A stretch of 64,000 nt of DNA from Cladorhizidae sp. MBARI D1340-BT2 (lineage: Eukaryota > Porifera > Demospongiae > Poecilosclerida > Cladorhizidae). The stretch spans positions 31,913,222-31,977,221 of the forward strand of contig JAQNBH010000003.1 in assembly GCA_028752905.1 (NCBI GenBank), written 5' to 3'. Under the pieces are notes generated by a model. It made no database searches. It saw nothing but the letters and a program-made list of their open reading frames with translations, and was not told where the DNA came from. Positions 28,357 through 42,115 of the stretch are shown piece by piece. How positions within the stretch are numbered: position 1 is the first letter of the stretch; each line of letters starts with the position of its first letter. The translations under genes and the position numbers were made by a program.

Positions 28357-29149
28357 AATTTAAAGAATCGACAGATCTACAGAGGCAAAATGCTCGGAAT
28401 GTCCACCCTTCAGATCCCGTTTAGAGATATCCAATCAGAACGTGCATAATACTGCATATCAACACGCGTATAAGTTTTCTGCTACCTGCTTCTTTTGAGG
28501 TTCTTCCAGATGATCTGAACCATCTTTATTACAGGACCTGTTTCACTCTCCAGACCTGTCTTTGTATTGTCATCAAGTACCTTAGTTACATTAGTAACAG
28601 GAAGAAAGAAAGAAAACAGTTTTATTTTTAAAAAAGGATAAACTATGTTGGTAAAAATATCAAGGAAATGAGCTGGACACACGTATGCAGGCAGCTTTGA
28701 GTTTGATGATCCTTTAAATCATGTTCACCATCAAGCTATACAATAAGTATAGGTGCACAAGTTGAAATGGTAAAGGGTCATCTTTTAACAAGCTGTGGTC
28801 CTACGGCTATCTCTTGTTTCCTTTCCTTTCCTTTTTAACCAAATTAAAAAAAATTAAATTTTTATTGTTTGTTTGTCGTTTGTGTATGTTTCAGATGTTG
28901 TTTGGAGGAAAGACCACAAAGTTAACTCAGAGCTTCAGAGATGTCTGGAGTTGAAAACACTTTTCCTATTCGTTAATTTTCGTACAATTACTTTCAACTC
29001 GCGTCATCAAATGTACTGGGGAATTCCCCTTTGAACACCTTCATGCTTTTATAATCATCAGGAATACTTCAGTCTTCATCGCCTTGGAGACAAAAGTCCT
29101 CCCATTGAAATGTTGGCAATAAAAGCAATGAGAAATCTACAGAGCATCA

Positions 29150-29576
29150 CTACACACACCAGCACATGCCAGTTCTTATACATACACTACACACACCAGC
29201 ACATGCCAGTTCTTATACATACACTACACACACCAGCACATGCCAGTTCTTATACATACACTACACACACCAGCACATGCCAGTTCTTATACATACACTA
29301 CACACACCAGCACATGCCAGTTCTTATACAGTACACTACACACACCAGCACATGCCAGTTCTTATACATACACTACACACACCAGCACATGTCAGTTCTT
29401 ATACATACACTACACACACCAGCACATGCCAGTTCTTATACATACACTACACACACCAGCACATGCCAGTTCTTATACATACACTACACACACCAGCACA
29501 TGCCAGTTCTTATACATACACTACACACACCAGCACATGTCAGTTCTTATACATACACTACACACACCAGCACATG
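29150..29576. repeat. 37-bp minisatellite (copy 2)
   Basis: Same unit number and same variant units (CATGTCAG, TACAGTACAC) as copy 1. This is unusual for a minisatellite next to an array that changed threefold. Confidence 0.95.
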
Positions 29577-30945
29577 TCCAGTCTAAAAGTGGTCCATTCT
29601 AAAAATGGTCCAGGCGAATGTGGTCCAGGCAAATGTGGGCCAGGCTAATGTGGTCCAGGCTAATGTGGTCCAAGCTAATTGGTCCAGGCTAATGTGGTCC
29701 AGGCTAATGTGGTCCAGGCTAATGTGGTCCAGGCTAATGTGGTCCATGCTAATCTGGTCCAGGCTAATGTGGTCTAGGCTAATGTGGTCGAAGCTAATTG
29801 GTCCAGCTAATGTGGTCCAGGCTAATTTGGTCCAGGCTAATGTAGTCCAGGCTAATGTGGTCCAGGCTAATTAGTCCAGGCTAATGTGGTCCAAGCTAAT
29901 TGGTCCAGGCTAATGTGGTCCGGACTAAAAGCGGTCCAGGCTAAAAGTGGTCCAGGCTAATGTGGTCCAGGCTAATGTGGTCCAGGCTAATGTGGTCCGG
30001 GCTAAAAGTGGTCCAGGCTAATGTGGTCCAGGCTAATGTGGTCCGGGCTAAAAGTGGTCCAGGCTAATGTGGTCCAGGCTAATGTCGTCCAGGCTAATGT
30101 GGTCCGGGCTAAAAGTGGTCCAGGCTAATGTGGTCCAGGCTAATGTGGTCCAGGCTAATGTGGTCCAGGCTAATGTGGTCCGGGCTAAAAGTGGTCCAGG
30201 CTAATGTGGTCCAGGGTCCAGGCTAATGTGGTCCAAGCTAATGTGGTCCAGGCTAATGCAGGCTAAAAGTGGTCCAGTAATGTGGTCCAGGCTAATTTGG
30301 TCCAGGCTAATGTGGTCCTGGCTAATGTGGTCCGGACTAAAAGTGGTCCATGCTAATGTGGTCCAGGCTAATCTGGTCCAGGCTAATCTAGTCCAGGCTA
30401 ATGTGGTCCAGGCTAATGTGGTCCGGACTAAAAGTGGTCCAGGTTAATGTGGTCCAGGCTAATGTGGTCCAGGCTAATGTGGTCCAGGCTAATGTGGTCC
30501 AGGCTAATGTGGTCCGGACTAAAAGTGGTCCATGCTAATGTGGTCCAGGCTAATCTGGTCCAGGCTAATCTAGTCCAGGCTAATGTGGTCCAGGCTAATG
30601 TGGTCCGGACTAAAAGTGGTCCAGGCTAATGTGGTCCAGGCTAATGTGGTCCAGGCTAATGTGGTCCAGGCTAATGTGGTCCAGGCTAATGTGGTCCAGG
30701 CTAATGTGGTCCAGCCTAATGTGGGCCAGGCTAATGTGGGCCAGGCTAATGTGGGCCAGGCTAATCTGGGCCAGGCTAATCTGGTCCAGGCTAATGTGGT
30801 CCAGGCTAATGTGGTCCAGGCTAATGTGGTCCAGGCTAATGTGGTCCAGGCTAATTTGGTCTAGGCTAATGTGGTCCAGGCTAATGTGGTCCAGGCTAAT
30901 GTGGTCTAGGCTAATGTGGTCCAGGCTGATGTGGTCCAGGCTCCC
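29577..30945. repeat. 15-bp minisatellite, expanded allele (about 90 units)
   Basis: Begins identical to copy 1, then from about 30,000 contains extra blocks with GGTCCGGGCTAAAAG. A duplicated ~165-bp sub-block (30,340-30,450 and 30,525-30,615) shows how it grew. Frames across it are open on both strands but are artefacts of the 15-bp period. Confidence 0.95.
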
Positions 30946-32261
30946 TATTGTCAATAATAATAATAATTTGGTTTTTTAATTTAAAAAAACAATTTTAAAG
31001 CTGCTGCCTCCTATTGCGTACCAAAGATGCTGGACTCCACCATAGCCAGGCCTAGACACTCACAGCTACATGTAGGAGCTTAATGGTGCCAGCTCAGCTA
31101 ATCACAGAAGCAGAGCTTAGGCCAGTGTAGCAGCAGCCATGTAACTAGGGTAGGATCAGGATGCTAGGGCTAGGGACAAGGTCAGAGTTAGTTAGAACCA
31201 GTGTCGGATTAGAGATAGGGCCAGCTTAAGCCTAGGTCAGAATTAGGGCCAGAGTTAAGACAAGAATCACCAGGGCTAAAGCTAGGGGCAAAGTTAGGAC
31301 CTCGGGCCATGGCTAAAGCCAGGGGTGGAGTTAGGCACAGGGGTTAGTGCTAGAGCTAGGGCCAGAGCTAAGAGAAGGGTCCAAGGCCAGAGCTGAACCG
31401 TGGGGGGAAAAAGTTGGTAAGAGCAATTTTAACCAAAGGACTTGATTTTGTATCTCAGCCTTTCTCTGGCAGGAAACTGCCTATGTGCTCACTGGAACTC
31501 CACAAGCCCCCCCCCCGTAAGTGCAGAGTGAATGTAGGGCACTATAGCAGAGGTGAGGACAGATGCAGAGAGCAGGAGAGGAGAGTGTCTGTAATCAAGA
31601 GCTTAGATGACCTAGCAAGTGAGGACAAGAGCACGCACATAGATCTCACACCTGCTTCATGACCTCGCCCGCTACAGTTACTGTTCAAGTTCAGGAATGA
31701 CTGATTATTGTCAAGTCAGCAAGAACATAGCATGAAGTGCATATGAGGTATTATTGCTGATAGTTGTCTCTTTCACATACCTAGTCGTGGGCATTGAAGT
31801 GGTAGCTTTTCAGGTAGTGATTGCTGCCATTAGCACTTGGTGTCAGACAGGGTACCTAATAAAGGCAAAAAGTGGAGATTCCACCATTCTTAAATCAGCA
31901 AACAATAAATTATCTCAGGTAGACAGCGTTGCCCAGGAAACAATACAATATCTAGAGAGGATTACAAATTGATGTGCCTCCCACCCCCTATCCTTCCACT
32001 TCTCCAAGCCCCCAGGTGTTGATCACAATTCTTACTCTCCTGAATTCCTGTTATGACCACTCGATGTTTTTGTCTGGAACAAGTGGAAGACCACAATGCC
32101 TTCTGTTAATCTCATCATTTTCAACAACTTCATTCTAATGGAGTAGTGCTAGAGGCAGCCTCGCTGGCTAACTGCTTGCATTGGGTGAGTCTAACGCAGC
32201 TAGAGGAGTCTGTTGGCAAAGCCACCTTGTGGCGTTATTAGTGTGGTACTGTATATCTCTC
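30946..32261. other. Right flank of copy 2 and junction to copy 3
   Basis: Diverged counterpart of 17,951-19,289, lacking parts of the G-rich region. From 32,190 the sequence (AACGCAGCTAGAGGAG...) is not in copy 1 and leads into the 60-bp minisatellite of the next module. No gene seen. Confidence 0.6.
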
Positions 32262-32551
32262 ACTGGTGCCATGAGAGGCAACCACATGTCTCCCGTACAG
32301 ACCTACTCTCTCACTGGTGCCATGAGCTAACTCAGAGGCAACCACATGTCTCCCGTACAGACCTACTCTCTCACTGGTGCCATGAGCTAACTCATAGGCA
32401 ACCACATGTCTCCCGTAAAGACCTACTCTCTCCTTGGTGCCATGAGCTAACTCAGAGGCAACCACATGTCACCCATACAGACCTACTCTCTCACTGGTGC
32501 CATGAGCTAACTCAGAGTCAACCACATGTCTCCCGTACAGACCTACTACCA
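32262..32551. repeat. 60-bp minisatellite, short allele (about 5 units)
   Basis: Same unit as 5,490-6,330, with more unit-to-unit substitutions (CTCATAGGC, CCGTAAAG, CTCCTTGG). Confidence 0.95.
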
Positions 32552-33039
32552 AATAATAAGGCAACATAAATAAATAATATATAAGCCTAGTGGATAACTT
32601 GCAGATGACATAACTGAGTTGTGTGTTAAAGGTCTGTATTTGTGCAGCAGGAGCCAATGAAGACATCTTCCTGAGAACATGACTATACGCCCAGACTTCA
32701 GCACCTCCCACATCAGACACACATGGGTAATTAGCAAGACCATTATAAAACCACGAGTCTTCCCCCACAATGATTATAATTATTGCCTCAAGGAAACTAT
32801 CCTCCATACAGCAATAGATAGCAACATTAATTGCAAAGGCAGTATAATAGTGGTGCTCATTATAAAGGCTCTAAGTGGGTGTGGTCCACTGACACTTATC
32901 TGTCCTGTTTCTATTCCATAGTCAAGCAGCTGCTTACAAGAAGTTACTCTGTGTAACTCCAGAACTACCCAATCATAGATGCTGCACTTTACCATATTTA
33001 TTACTAAAGGAGACACATGTCCCTAAGCATAATTATGCT

Positions 33040-36000
33040 CACACACACATACACACAACACATAGATACATGCATCATATGTCCCAATGTATACACACAT
33101 AGATACATGCATCATATGTCCCTATGTATTTAATATACACACACATAGATACATGCATCATATGTCCCTATGTATTTAATATACACACACATAGATACAT
33201 GCATCATATGTTAATATACACACACATAGATACATGCATCATATGTCCCTATGTATTTAATACACACACACATAGATACATGCATCATATGTCCCTATGT
33301 ATATAATATACACACACATAGATACATGCCTCATATGTCCCTATGTATATAATATAGATACATGCATCATATGTCCCTATGTATTTAATATATACACACA
33401 TAGATACATGCATCATATGTCCCTATGTATATAATATACACACACATAGATACATGCATCATATGTCCCTATGTATACACACATAGATACATGCATCATA
33501 TGTCCCTATGTATTTAATATACACACACATAGATACATGCATCATATGTCCCTATGTATTTAATATACACACACATAGATACATGCATCATATGTCAATA
33601 TACACACACATAGATACATGCATCATATGTCCCTATGTATTTAATACACACACACATAGATACATGCATCATATGTCCCTATGTATATAATATACACACA
33701 CATAGATACATGCATCATATGTCCCTATGTATATAATACACACACACATAGATACATGCATCATATGTCCCTATGTATATAATATACACACACATAGATA
33801 CATGCATTATATGTCCCTATGTATTTAATATACACACACATAGATACATGCATCATATGTCCCTATGTATATAATACACACACACATAGATACATGCATC
33901 ATATGTCCCTATGTATATAATATACACACACATAGATACATGCATTATATGTCCCTATGTATTTAATATACACACACATAGATACATGCATCATATGTCC
34001 CTATGTATATAATATAGATACATGCATCATATGTCCCTATGTATTTAATATATACACACATAGATACATGCATCATATGTCCCTATGTATATAATATACA
34101 CACACATAGATACATGCATCATATGTCCCTATGTATTTAATACACACACACATAGATACATGCATCATATGTCCCTATGTATATAATATACACACACATA
34201 GATACATGCATCATATGTCCCTATGTATATAATATACACACACATAGATACATGCATCATATGTCCCTATGTATTTAATACACACACACATAGATACATG
34301 CATCATATGTCCCAATGTATATAATATACACACACATAGATACATGCATCATATGTCCCTATGTATATAATATACACACACATAGATACATGCATCATAT
34401 GTCCCTATGTATTTAATATACACACACATAGATACATGCATCATATGTCCCTATGTATTTAATACACACACACATAGATACATGCATCATATGTCCCTAT
34501 GTATTTAATATACACACACATAGATACATGCATCATATGTCCCTATGTATATAATACACACACACATAGATACATGCATCATATGTCCCTATGTATTTAA
34601 TATACACACACATAGATACATGCATCATATGTCCCTATGTATATAATATACACACACATAGATACATGCATCATATGTCCCTATGTATATAATATACACA
34701 CACATAGATACATGCATTATATGTCCCTTTGTATATAATATACACACACATAGATACATGCATCATATGTCCCTATGTATTTAATACACACACACATAGA
34801 TACATGCATCATATGTCCCTATGTATATAATACACACACACATAGATACATGCATCATATGTCCCTATGTATTTAATATACACACACATAGATACATGCA
34901 TCATATGTCCCTATGTATATAATACACACACACATAGATACATGCATCATATGTCCCTATGTATTTAATACACACACACATAGATACATGCATCATATGT
35001 CCCTATGTATTTAATATCCACACACATAGATACATGCATCACATGTCCCTATGTATTTAATATACACACACATAGATACATGCATCATATGTCCCTATGT
35101 ATTTAATATACACACACATAGATACTTGCATCATATGTCCCTATGTATTTAATACACACACACATAGATACATGCATCATATGTCCCTATGTATTTAATA
35201 CACACACACATAGATACATGCATCATATGTCCCTATGTATATAATATACACACACATAGATACATGCATCATATGTCCCTATGTATATAATATACACACA
35301 CATAGATACATGCATTATATGTCCCTATGTATATAATATACACACACATAGATACATGCATCATATGTCCCTATGTATTTAATACACACACACATAGATA
35401 CATGCATCATATGTCCCTATGTATATAATATACACACACATAGATACATGCATCATATGTCCCTATGTATTTAATACACACACACATAGATACATGCATC
35501 ATATGTCCCTATGTATTTAATATACACACACATAGATACATGCATCATATGTCCCTATGTATATAATATACACACACATAGATACATGCATCATATGTCC
35601 CTATGTATTTAATACACACACACATAGATACATGCATCATATGTCCCTATGTATATAATACACACACACATAGATACATGCATCATATGTCCCTATGTAT
35701 TTAATATACACACACATAGATACATGCATCATATGTCCCTATGTATTTAATACACACGCACATAGATACATGCATCATATGTCCCTATGTATATAATATA
35801 CACACACATAGATACATGCATTATATGTCCCTATGTATATAATATACACACACATAGATACATGCATCATATGTCCCTATGTATTTAATACACACACACA
35901 TAGATACATGCATCATATGTCCCTATGTATATAATACACACACACATAGATACATGCATCATATGTCCCTATGTATATAATATACACACACATAGATACA

Positions 36001-36790
36001 TGCATCATATGTCCCTATGTATTTAATATACACACACATAGATACATGCATCATATGTCCCTATGTATTTAATATACACACACATAGATACATGCATCAT
36101 ATGTCCCTATGTATATAATATACACACACATAGATACATGCATCATATGTCCCTATGTATTTAATATACACACACATAGATACATGCATCATATGTCCCT
36201 ATGTATTTAATATACACACACATAGATACATGCATCATATGTCCCTATGTATTTAATATACACACACATAGATACATGCATCATATGTCCCTATGTATTT
36301 AATATACACACACATAGATACATGCATCATATGTCCCTATGTATATAATATACACACACATAGATACATGCATCATATGTCCCTATGTATATAATACACA
36401 CACACATAGATACATGCATCATATGTCCCTATGTATTTAATATACACACACATAGATACATGCATCATGTGTCCCTATGTATTTAATACACACACACATA
36501 GATACATGCATCATATGTCCCTATGTATTTAATATACACACACATAGATACATGCATCATATGTCCCTATGTATTTAATATACACACACATAGATACTTG
36601 CATCATATGTCCCTATGTATTTAATATACACACACATAGATACATGCATCATATGTCCCTATGTATTTAATATACACACACATAGATACTTGCATCATAT
36701 GTCCCTATGTATTTAATACACACACACATAGATACATGCATCATATGTCCCTATGTATTTAATATACACACACATAGATACATGCATTAT
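33040..36790. repeat. 46-bp minisatellite, giant allele (about 81 units)
   Basis: Period 46 (36,241 to 36,287). Two unit types alternate irregularly, TATGTATTTAATA and TATGTATATAATA, and blocks of several units recur (for example 33,300-33,480 and 33,960-34,140), showing multi-unit duplication. Each unit holds ATACATGCAT. Confidence 0.97.
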
Positions 36791-36869
36791 AATAGTGTTG
36801 CTGAAGGTTTGTGTTATCAACTATTGTTATAAGCGTAATCTTCTGAGGAAAATTTCTGATAACTGATAA

Positions 36870-36870
36870 C

Positions 36871-36911
<41 letters not shown>
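36870..36911. repeat. Short AAT microsatellite
   Basis: About 14 units at the position equivalent to the long compound microsatellite of copies 1 and 2. Confidence 0.9.
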
Positions 36912-36912
<1 letters not shown>

Positions 36913-37454
36913 CTTTAAACCTTCATGTTTATAATCAATGTGAAATGTTAAGTTGATTATTGAGAAGGTTATTGTAATGTTATTATGTCAACTGAGAGTT
37001 CATTGAGAACCTATGACTATTGCAACCAAGCTACCTGGCTATACTAAGTCAACCACAGATATCTTATTATAATGACCTTCTCAATAATAAACTTGATAAC
37101 AGAAAATAAATTGTAATATCGTGGTGTCAACTGAGTTGGTTCATAGATATCTCACCTGTAACTTCTGGATGCACACTCCCTTAGCTTCCAATTGCTTTGG
37201 GTCTTCCAGCCGTGCGGTAAAGTACATCTAATTCTGCTGTTCCTCTACGTCTTTCTCTAACTCAAGCAATTCCAAAGACCTTGTGTCCTCTCAGCGCTCA
37301 CTTGAATGCACGACCCTTTTCCATTTACCATGGGGAAAAGGAAAAGGATCGGCAATGCGAGAGTAGTGAAATGTTCATGTTCGCGCGGTGAGTAATTTTG
37401 TAGTTCCAACGTATTAGTCTCGCGATTCCCTACCGCACGCCGACCCTAACCGGT

Positions 37455-37665
37455 GGCTCCAGCTCATATATACTTGGCTGAGAAAAATGTAAAGGACACC
37501 AATCCTCAACAAGAAACGACGATACATTACCAACTTCAGCTGCGCAGTGAATCGGTAAAGGGTCTTGTACACAGATAATTAGTTCACCTTAAAGTCGTCG
37601 CAGCATAGGGGAGTCCCGTAGTCCAGCAAGAAGATAACAAAGCTAGCTAGCTTGCCTATTGCATA
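37455..37665 (-). repeat. Inverted ~200-bp piece inside copy 3
   Basis: CTTGGCTGAGAAAAATGTAA.., CTGCGCAGTGAATC and CTTAAAGTCGTCGCAGCATA are the reverse complement of 10,430-10,610. The flanking sequence on both sides stays in the direct orientation (37,300 and 37,665 onward). Confidence 0.85.
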
Positions 37666-38281
37666 AATAGAAGAGGCTGGAAATCTTTCCCTAGCAACCT
37701 TGAGAAGCTCGTTGCAGGTTTTTAAACCTCCCTGCCTCTGGACATTATTCTCATCACTATAATTGCAGCAAAGGAAGTCCTGCATGAGCTTCATGTATTA
37801 AGAGCCTTGGTAGAGGATCAGCTACAACCACTTTCAAATATGTGGTAGCATTTGCACCTGATAAATGGAGGACTAATCAAATGTTATTCAATTAGCTACA
37901 AGTAAAATTGCAGAAATTTCTCTTTTTTTCTTAGAAGATTCTCAGTAAACCAACTGAGTGTAAACTATATAATGTACATGTACTAGAAATAAATGCAGCT
38001 GCAGGTTTTGCTCACTTGCAAAAGTCTTATAACCATGTAAAATACATAGGGACTTATGATGCATGTATCTATGTGTGTGTGTGTGTATGTGTGTGTGTGT
38101 GTGAGCATAATTATGCTTAGGGACATGTCTCCTTTAGTAATATATATGGTAAAGTGTGGCATCTATGATTCTAGAGTTAAACTGTCGTAACTTCTTGTAA
38201 GCAGCTGCTTGACTATGCAATAGAAACAAGATAGAAAGTGTTAGTAGACCACAACCATTTATAAGACCCTATGAGCACCAC

Positions 38282-39989
38282 CAGAGGCGGCGGAACCGGG
38301 GGGGGGGGGGGGGGGGGGGGGAATGGGGGCACTGGGGGCACGGTGACCCCACAAAATTTGTCCAATGCGATGATATGCGATGAAAAAGGAGGGAAGATGC
38401 GTTGAGAGCTTGAGTCCGGCAACGAGTTACTTCATCCCAGAAAAAGACATTCACCATCTTTAGATTTTGGCAGTGACCTTAGCGAGGCAGATGCTGATAA
38501 AGCAGATGCTGATGAAGCTGACATCGAGACATCATCTCAGTCAACTGAGTAAGTTTTATTTGTCTGCAACTATTTGATACACTTGATATCGATAGCTAAA
38601 CTACAGCTAGCTGAGTATCACTGTAAACCTTTTTTGTCTTTAAATAGGGTCTGGAAAGGCTTACCCTGCACAAGTGTGTGTTGTAGTGTGGTGGAAGAGT
38701 CAATTCCATATCAACCTTGTGATAAGGCTTCTACCAGAACAGAAAGTTGGACAGAAGTTCCGGTTTTTAAATCCCAGATGGTACAAAGACTTCAAATGGA
38801 TTCATTTTTGTGCAAATTTTTCTGCCTGTATTGTCTTCAAGGCAACAACAAAGGCCTACTGACTATGACTAAAAAGTATGAAGATGCATTTATAATTGAT
38901 GGATTCAGCAACTGGAAGAAAGCACGGGAAAGATTCTAGCGTTATCAAGTTAGTGAGTGCCATAAAGAGGTTGTACTTAGACTCAAATGTTTCCAGGCTC
39001 ATAGTGTGATCGATCAACTGGAACTGCAAGCTGTGAAGACACAATCAGAGAATAGAATTCTATTGTTAAAACAGCTATCTAGTCTACAATTCTTGCTGCG
39101 ACAAGGCCTGGCTATTTGTGGACATAAGGAGGCAGATCCACCATGACCGAAGAGCGTAACATTTTATTGTTGCATGCACACAAAGAGGAAACAGATGTCC
39201 TGGATCTAACAGAAATTGCTCATTTGTTTACGTCTGCTAACACAAAGTGGATGAATTTTTTTGGAACATTTGTGTAATATAAACAATAATAATACTGACT
39301 ATATTGAATATTGGAATAAAATTTGCTGCTCGATAGATTTGTATGTCTTTTTTGTAGCCTAATAAGGGTAACTATAAAACATGTATATATATACTCTGGA
39401 CTGAGGTTGGACATTTAATATTTTACAAATGTGGGAAACTTGGCTTTGGTAGGCAACAATAGCCTCACTGATGTTTTTACATGTTTAAAGATTTGTTTTA
39501 TTTGTTTACTTCGTCATTTTGTTATTAATATAATCATCTCATTAATGTAAAATGACCTTGCAGCATTTAACAAAATATATAGCTATAGCTATATATAAAA
39601 TTAACGTCCATCTTCAGTCCATACAATATTATGATCCATGGTCCAGTCTGGAGTAGGTTTGTAGGTTTCACAGTTAACCTGGATATAACAAATAGTAAAT
39701 AGCTATATAGTATCATGTGACAAATGTAACCATAACACTGGAGAGGAGCAGGGGTGTAGACAGGAGGCCCCCCCCCTCCCCAAAACTTGATTTGCTGAGA
39801 AATGCATCTTGGGGCTCCCCTCTCAAATTTGGTCATGCACTTGCAGTAGTTTACAGTATGTTAATTTTGTATTGACCCCTATGCTCCTGAGGAGGAGGAG
39901 GGGGTGGGGGGGGGGGGGGGGGGGGGGTGATTTAATATGATTTAATACTGTGCCCCCCTATATACTTTCAATAGCTTCCTCCACCTCTG
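38282..39989 (+). mobile_element. hAT-type DNA transposon, defective
   Basis: The element begins CAGAGGCGGCGGAACC and ends with the complement of CAGAGGTGGAGGAAGC, terminal inverted repeats matching at 13 of 16 positions. It is flanked on both sides by an exact 8-bp duplication, AGCACCAC (38,274-38,281 and 39,990-39,997). The empty site is preserved in module copies 1-3 (complement of GTGGTGCTCATTATA). CAG-start ends and an 8-bp target duplication are hallmarks of hAT elements. At 1,708 bp it encodes only a broken N-terminal part of a transposase. G-runs lie just inside both ends. Confidence 0.93.
38574..39148 (+). pseudogene. hAT transposase N-terminal fragment (TTF-type zinc finger region)
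   Basis: The frame from 38,574 ends KKYEDAFIIDGFSNWKKARE RF and TAG near 38,937. The same frame then continues with SECHKEVVLRL and LLRQGLAICGHKEADPP. A neighbouring frame (38,674-38,862) gives FLNPRWYKDFKWIHF. F..RWY..F.W, GF.NWKKA and LLRQGLA..GH are landmarks of the region preceding the catalytic domain in hAT transposases with a TTF-type finger. The fragment has at least one stop and two frame changes. No catalytic core or dimerisation region follows, so it cannot encode an active enzyme. Confidence 0.78.
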
Positions 39990-40587
39990 AGCACCACTAT
40001 TATACTGCCTTTGTAATTAATGTTGCTATCATTACTGTATGGAGGATAGTTTCCTTGAGGCAATCCATCTGTAATAATTATTGTGGGGAAAGATTCATGG
40101 TGCATTTGCTGCATGTGTGTCTGATGACTGCGCCTCTTTTCAGTTTGGGAAGGGGAAAAATTAACAATAGCAAATTCTTCAGGAGTAAGGTGTGGTTTGA
40201 ATAGACAGCACCCATTGTATAAGGAGAGTGTCTCTGGCGAGCAACTGCAGTGCTCCACAGAGACTCAAAATCAGCAGGTGTGTTTTGTTGTGGGAGTTGC
40301 TGAAGTCTTGGCATATAATATAGCTGGTCATGTTCTCAGGAAGATTGTGCTCTACTATTGCTATGAGGTGGAGTGATTCATGGCATAGTTGCAGGTGCTG
40401 GATGCAAGTTGTCCTTTTAGCCTTATTAAAGTAGGGAAACAGGGCATGGGAATAGAAATCACTAGCTAGCTAATGGTCCAGTACAATTCACAATACTAGG
40501 AGTGATATCTCTAGAGCCATGCTGAGAGGGTGTGTTCACATTGTGGATATATAGTATGTTCCTCATGAAATGCATGTCTCGTGAGTA

Positions 40588-40680
40588 GACCCTTTACCAA
40601 CTTGGTGTGGGTGGGACTCACAGTAGTACATGAATCATGTAGTACTGTGAGCCCCTCCCTCACAAAGTTGGTGAAGGGTT
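40588..40680. mobile_element. Compact foldback MITE of the ACCCTTTACC family
   Basis: GACCCTTTACCAACTTGGTG pairs with the complement at CACAAAGTTGGTGAAGGGTT. The inner arms CTCACAGTAGTAC and GTAGTACTGTGAG are exact inverted copies around a short AT loop. Almost the whole 93 bp folds into one hairpin, the best-formed member of the family in this window. Confidence 0.75.
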
Positions 40681-41792
40681 TGCTATTGTAGTCTTCTCTC
40701 ATCATGAAGTGCATGAAATATTCTGCCAAGGAAATTACCCTATTTTGATAGGTAAAGGGTCCTATCAATGATGGAGCTCTGCCTTGTTGCATTTTTGTCA
40801 TGTGTATATGTGGAGTGTGTGGGAGAGAGGGAGGACCTACAGGCTCTGAGTGTGTGGAGGCATGGCAACTGTAATACAGCTTATTGCCAACATTTCATTT
40901 GGAAGACTTTTGTCTCCATGGCGATGAAGACCGAAGTATTCCAGTCGAAGCGTTGGATAAAAGCCGTGAAGTTGATCAAAGGGAATCCCCCAGATCATTT
41001 GATGACATCAGTTGAAAGTAATTGTATGAAAATTAACGAATTGGAAAAGTGTTTTCAACTTCAGACGTCTCTGAAGCTCCGAGTTAACTTTGTGGTATAA
41101 TTTAGGGGTTCCAAATGACATCTGCAACATACACAAACAACATTTTAAAAAAACTTTCTTATTGTAATTTGATTAGCCATGCCCACAGCTAGATAATGAT
41201 GGCCATTTACCATTTATATTTATGTGCTGTTAAAATGATCGGTGAACATGATATAAATGGTAAAGGATCATCAAACTAATTGCACATGTGTCCAGCTCGT
41301 TTCCTTTATCTTTTTACCAACAAATAAAACTGTTTTCTTTCTTTCTTCCTGTTACTGATGTAGCTTGATGACAATACAAAGACAGGTCTGGAGAGTGAAG
41401 CAGGTCCTGTAATAAAGATGGTTCAGACCATCTGGCAGAACCTTGAAAGAATACATGTCTTAATGCAGCAAAGAACTTACACATGTTCTGATTGGAAATC
41501 TCGGCATTGCGAGTATTTTGCCTGAATTCTGTAAATTGGTAAATGGTCTTGCACAACACATTGGGCTACATATATAGGTGAGGTGTAGGGGTCAGTCTTG
41601 CTAGACAGACTCTCAAACACTAGCAAGCTGGTTGCAAGCTGGTTAAAATGATAATAATCAATCAAAATGACATTGACATATGATCTCACAGGTCAAAGGA
41701 TGAATTCCCTTGTTGTATTTGACCCTTTACCCAATCATTGCATTCCAAAGGGCATGACGCAAAGAGTGTCTTGCATATAGCTCCACTTGATA

Positions 41793-41834
41793 TGGGGTGG
41801 GGAGGGGGGGGAGGGGGGGGGGGGGGGGGGGGGG
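41793..41834. repeat. Long G homopolymer tract
   Basis: About 40 bases of nearly pure G, the complement of the C-tract at 16,036-16,047 in the direct module, greatly extended. Similar runs lie at 38,299-38,322, 39,903-39,927, 43,953-43,964 and 57,329-57,343. Confidence 0.9.
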
Positions 41835-41991
41835 AGTCACTTCTCTCAAGCCATTATTATACTATTATTATTATTACTATATTAAAATTAATATAATTAT
41901 TATTGACTAACATTATTAAGATTATTATTTATTATTGTTGTTGCATTTTAATATTATTATTATTATTATCATCATTACAAAAATATTTTTA

Positions 41992-42115
<124 letters not shown>

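Larger units (their letters stand above)
32552..38030 (+). repeat. Segmental duplication, copy 3 (partial, rearranged)
   Basis: Follows the module order: 32,560-32,650 matches 6,340-6,430; 32,660-33,040 matches 7,120-7,735. The expanded 46-bp array comes next, then 36,790-38,030 matches pieces of 8,640-11,010 with large deletions and one inverted piece. Divergence is clearly higher than between copies 1 and 2. Confidence 0.88.

Noticed and set aside
30226..30979. Trp/Ser/Leu/Met and Ile/Ser/Leu/Asp repeat proteins
   Set aside because: By-products of the 15-bp array on both strands.
38213..38457. Proline-run frames on the minus strand
   Set aside because: Products of the G homopolymer at the hAT element edge.
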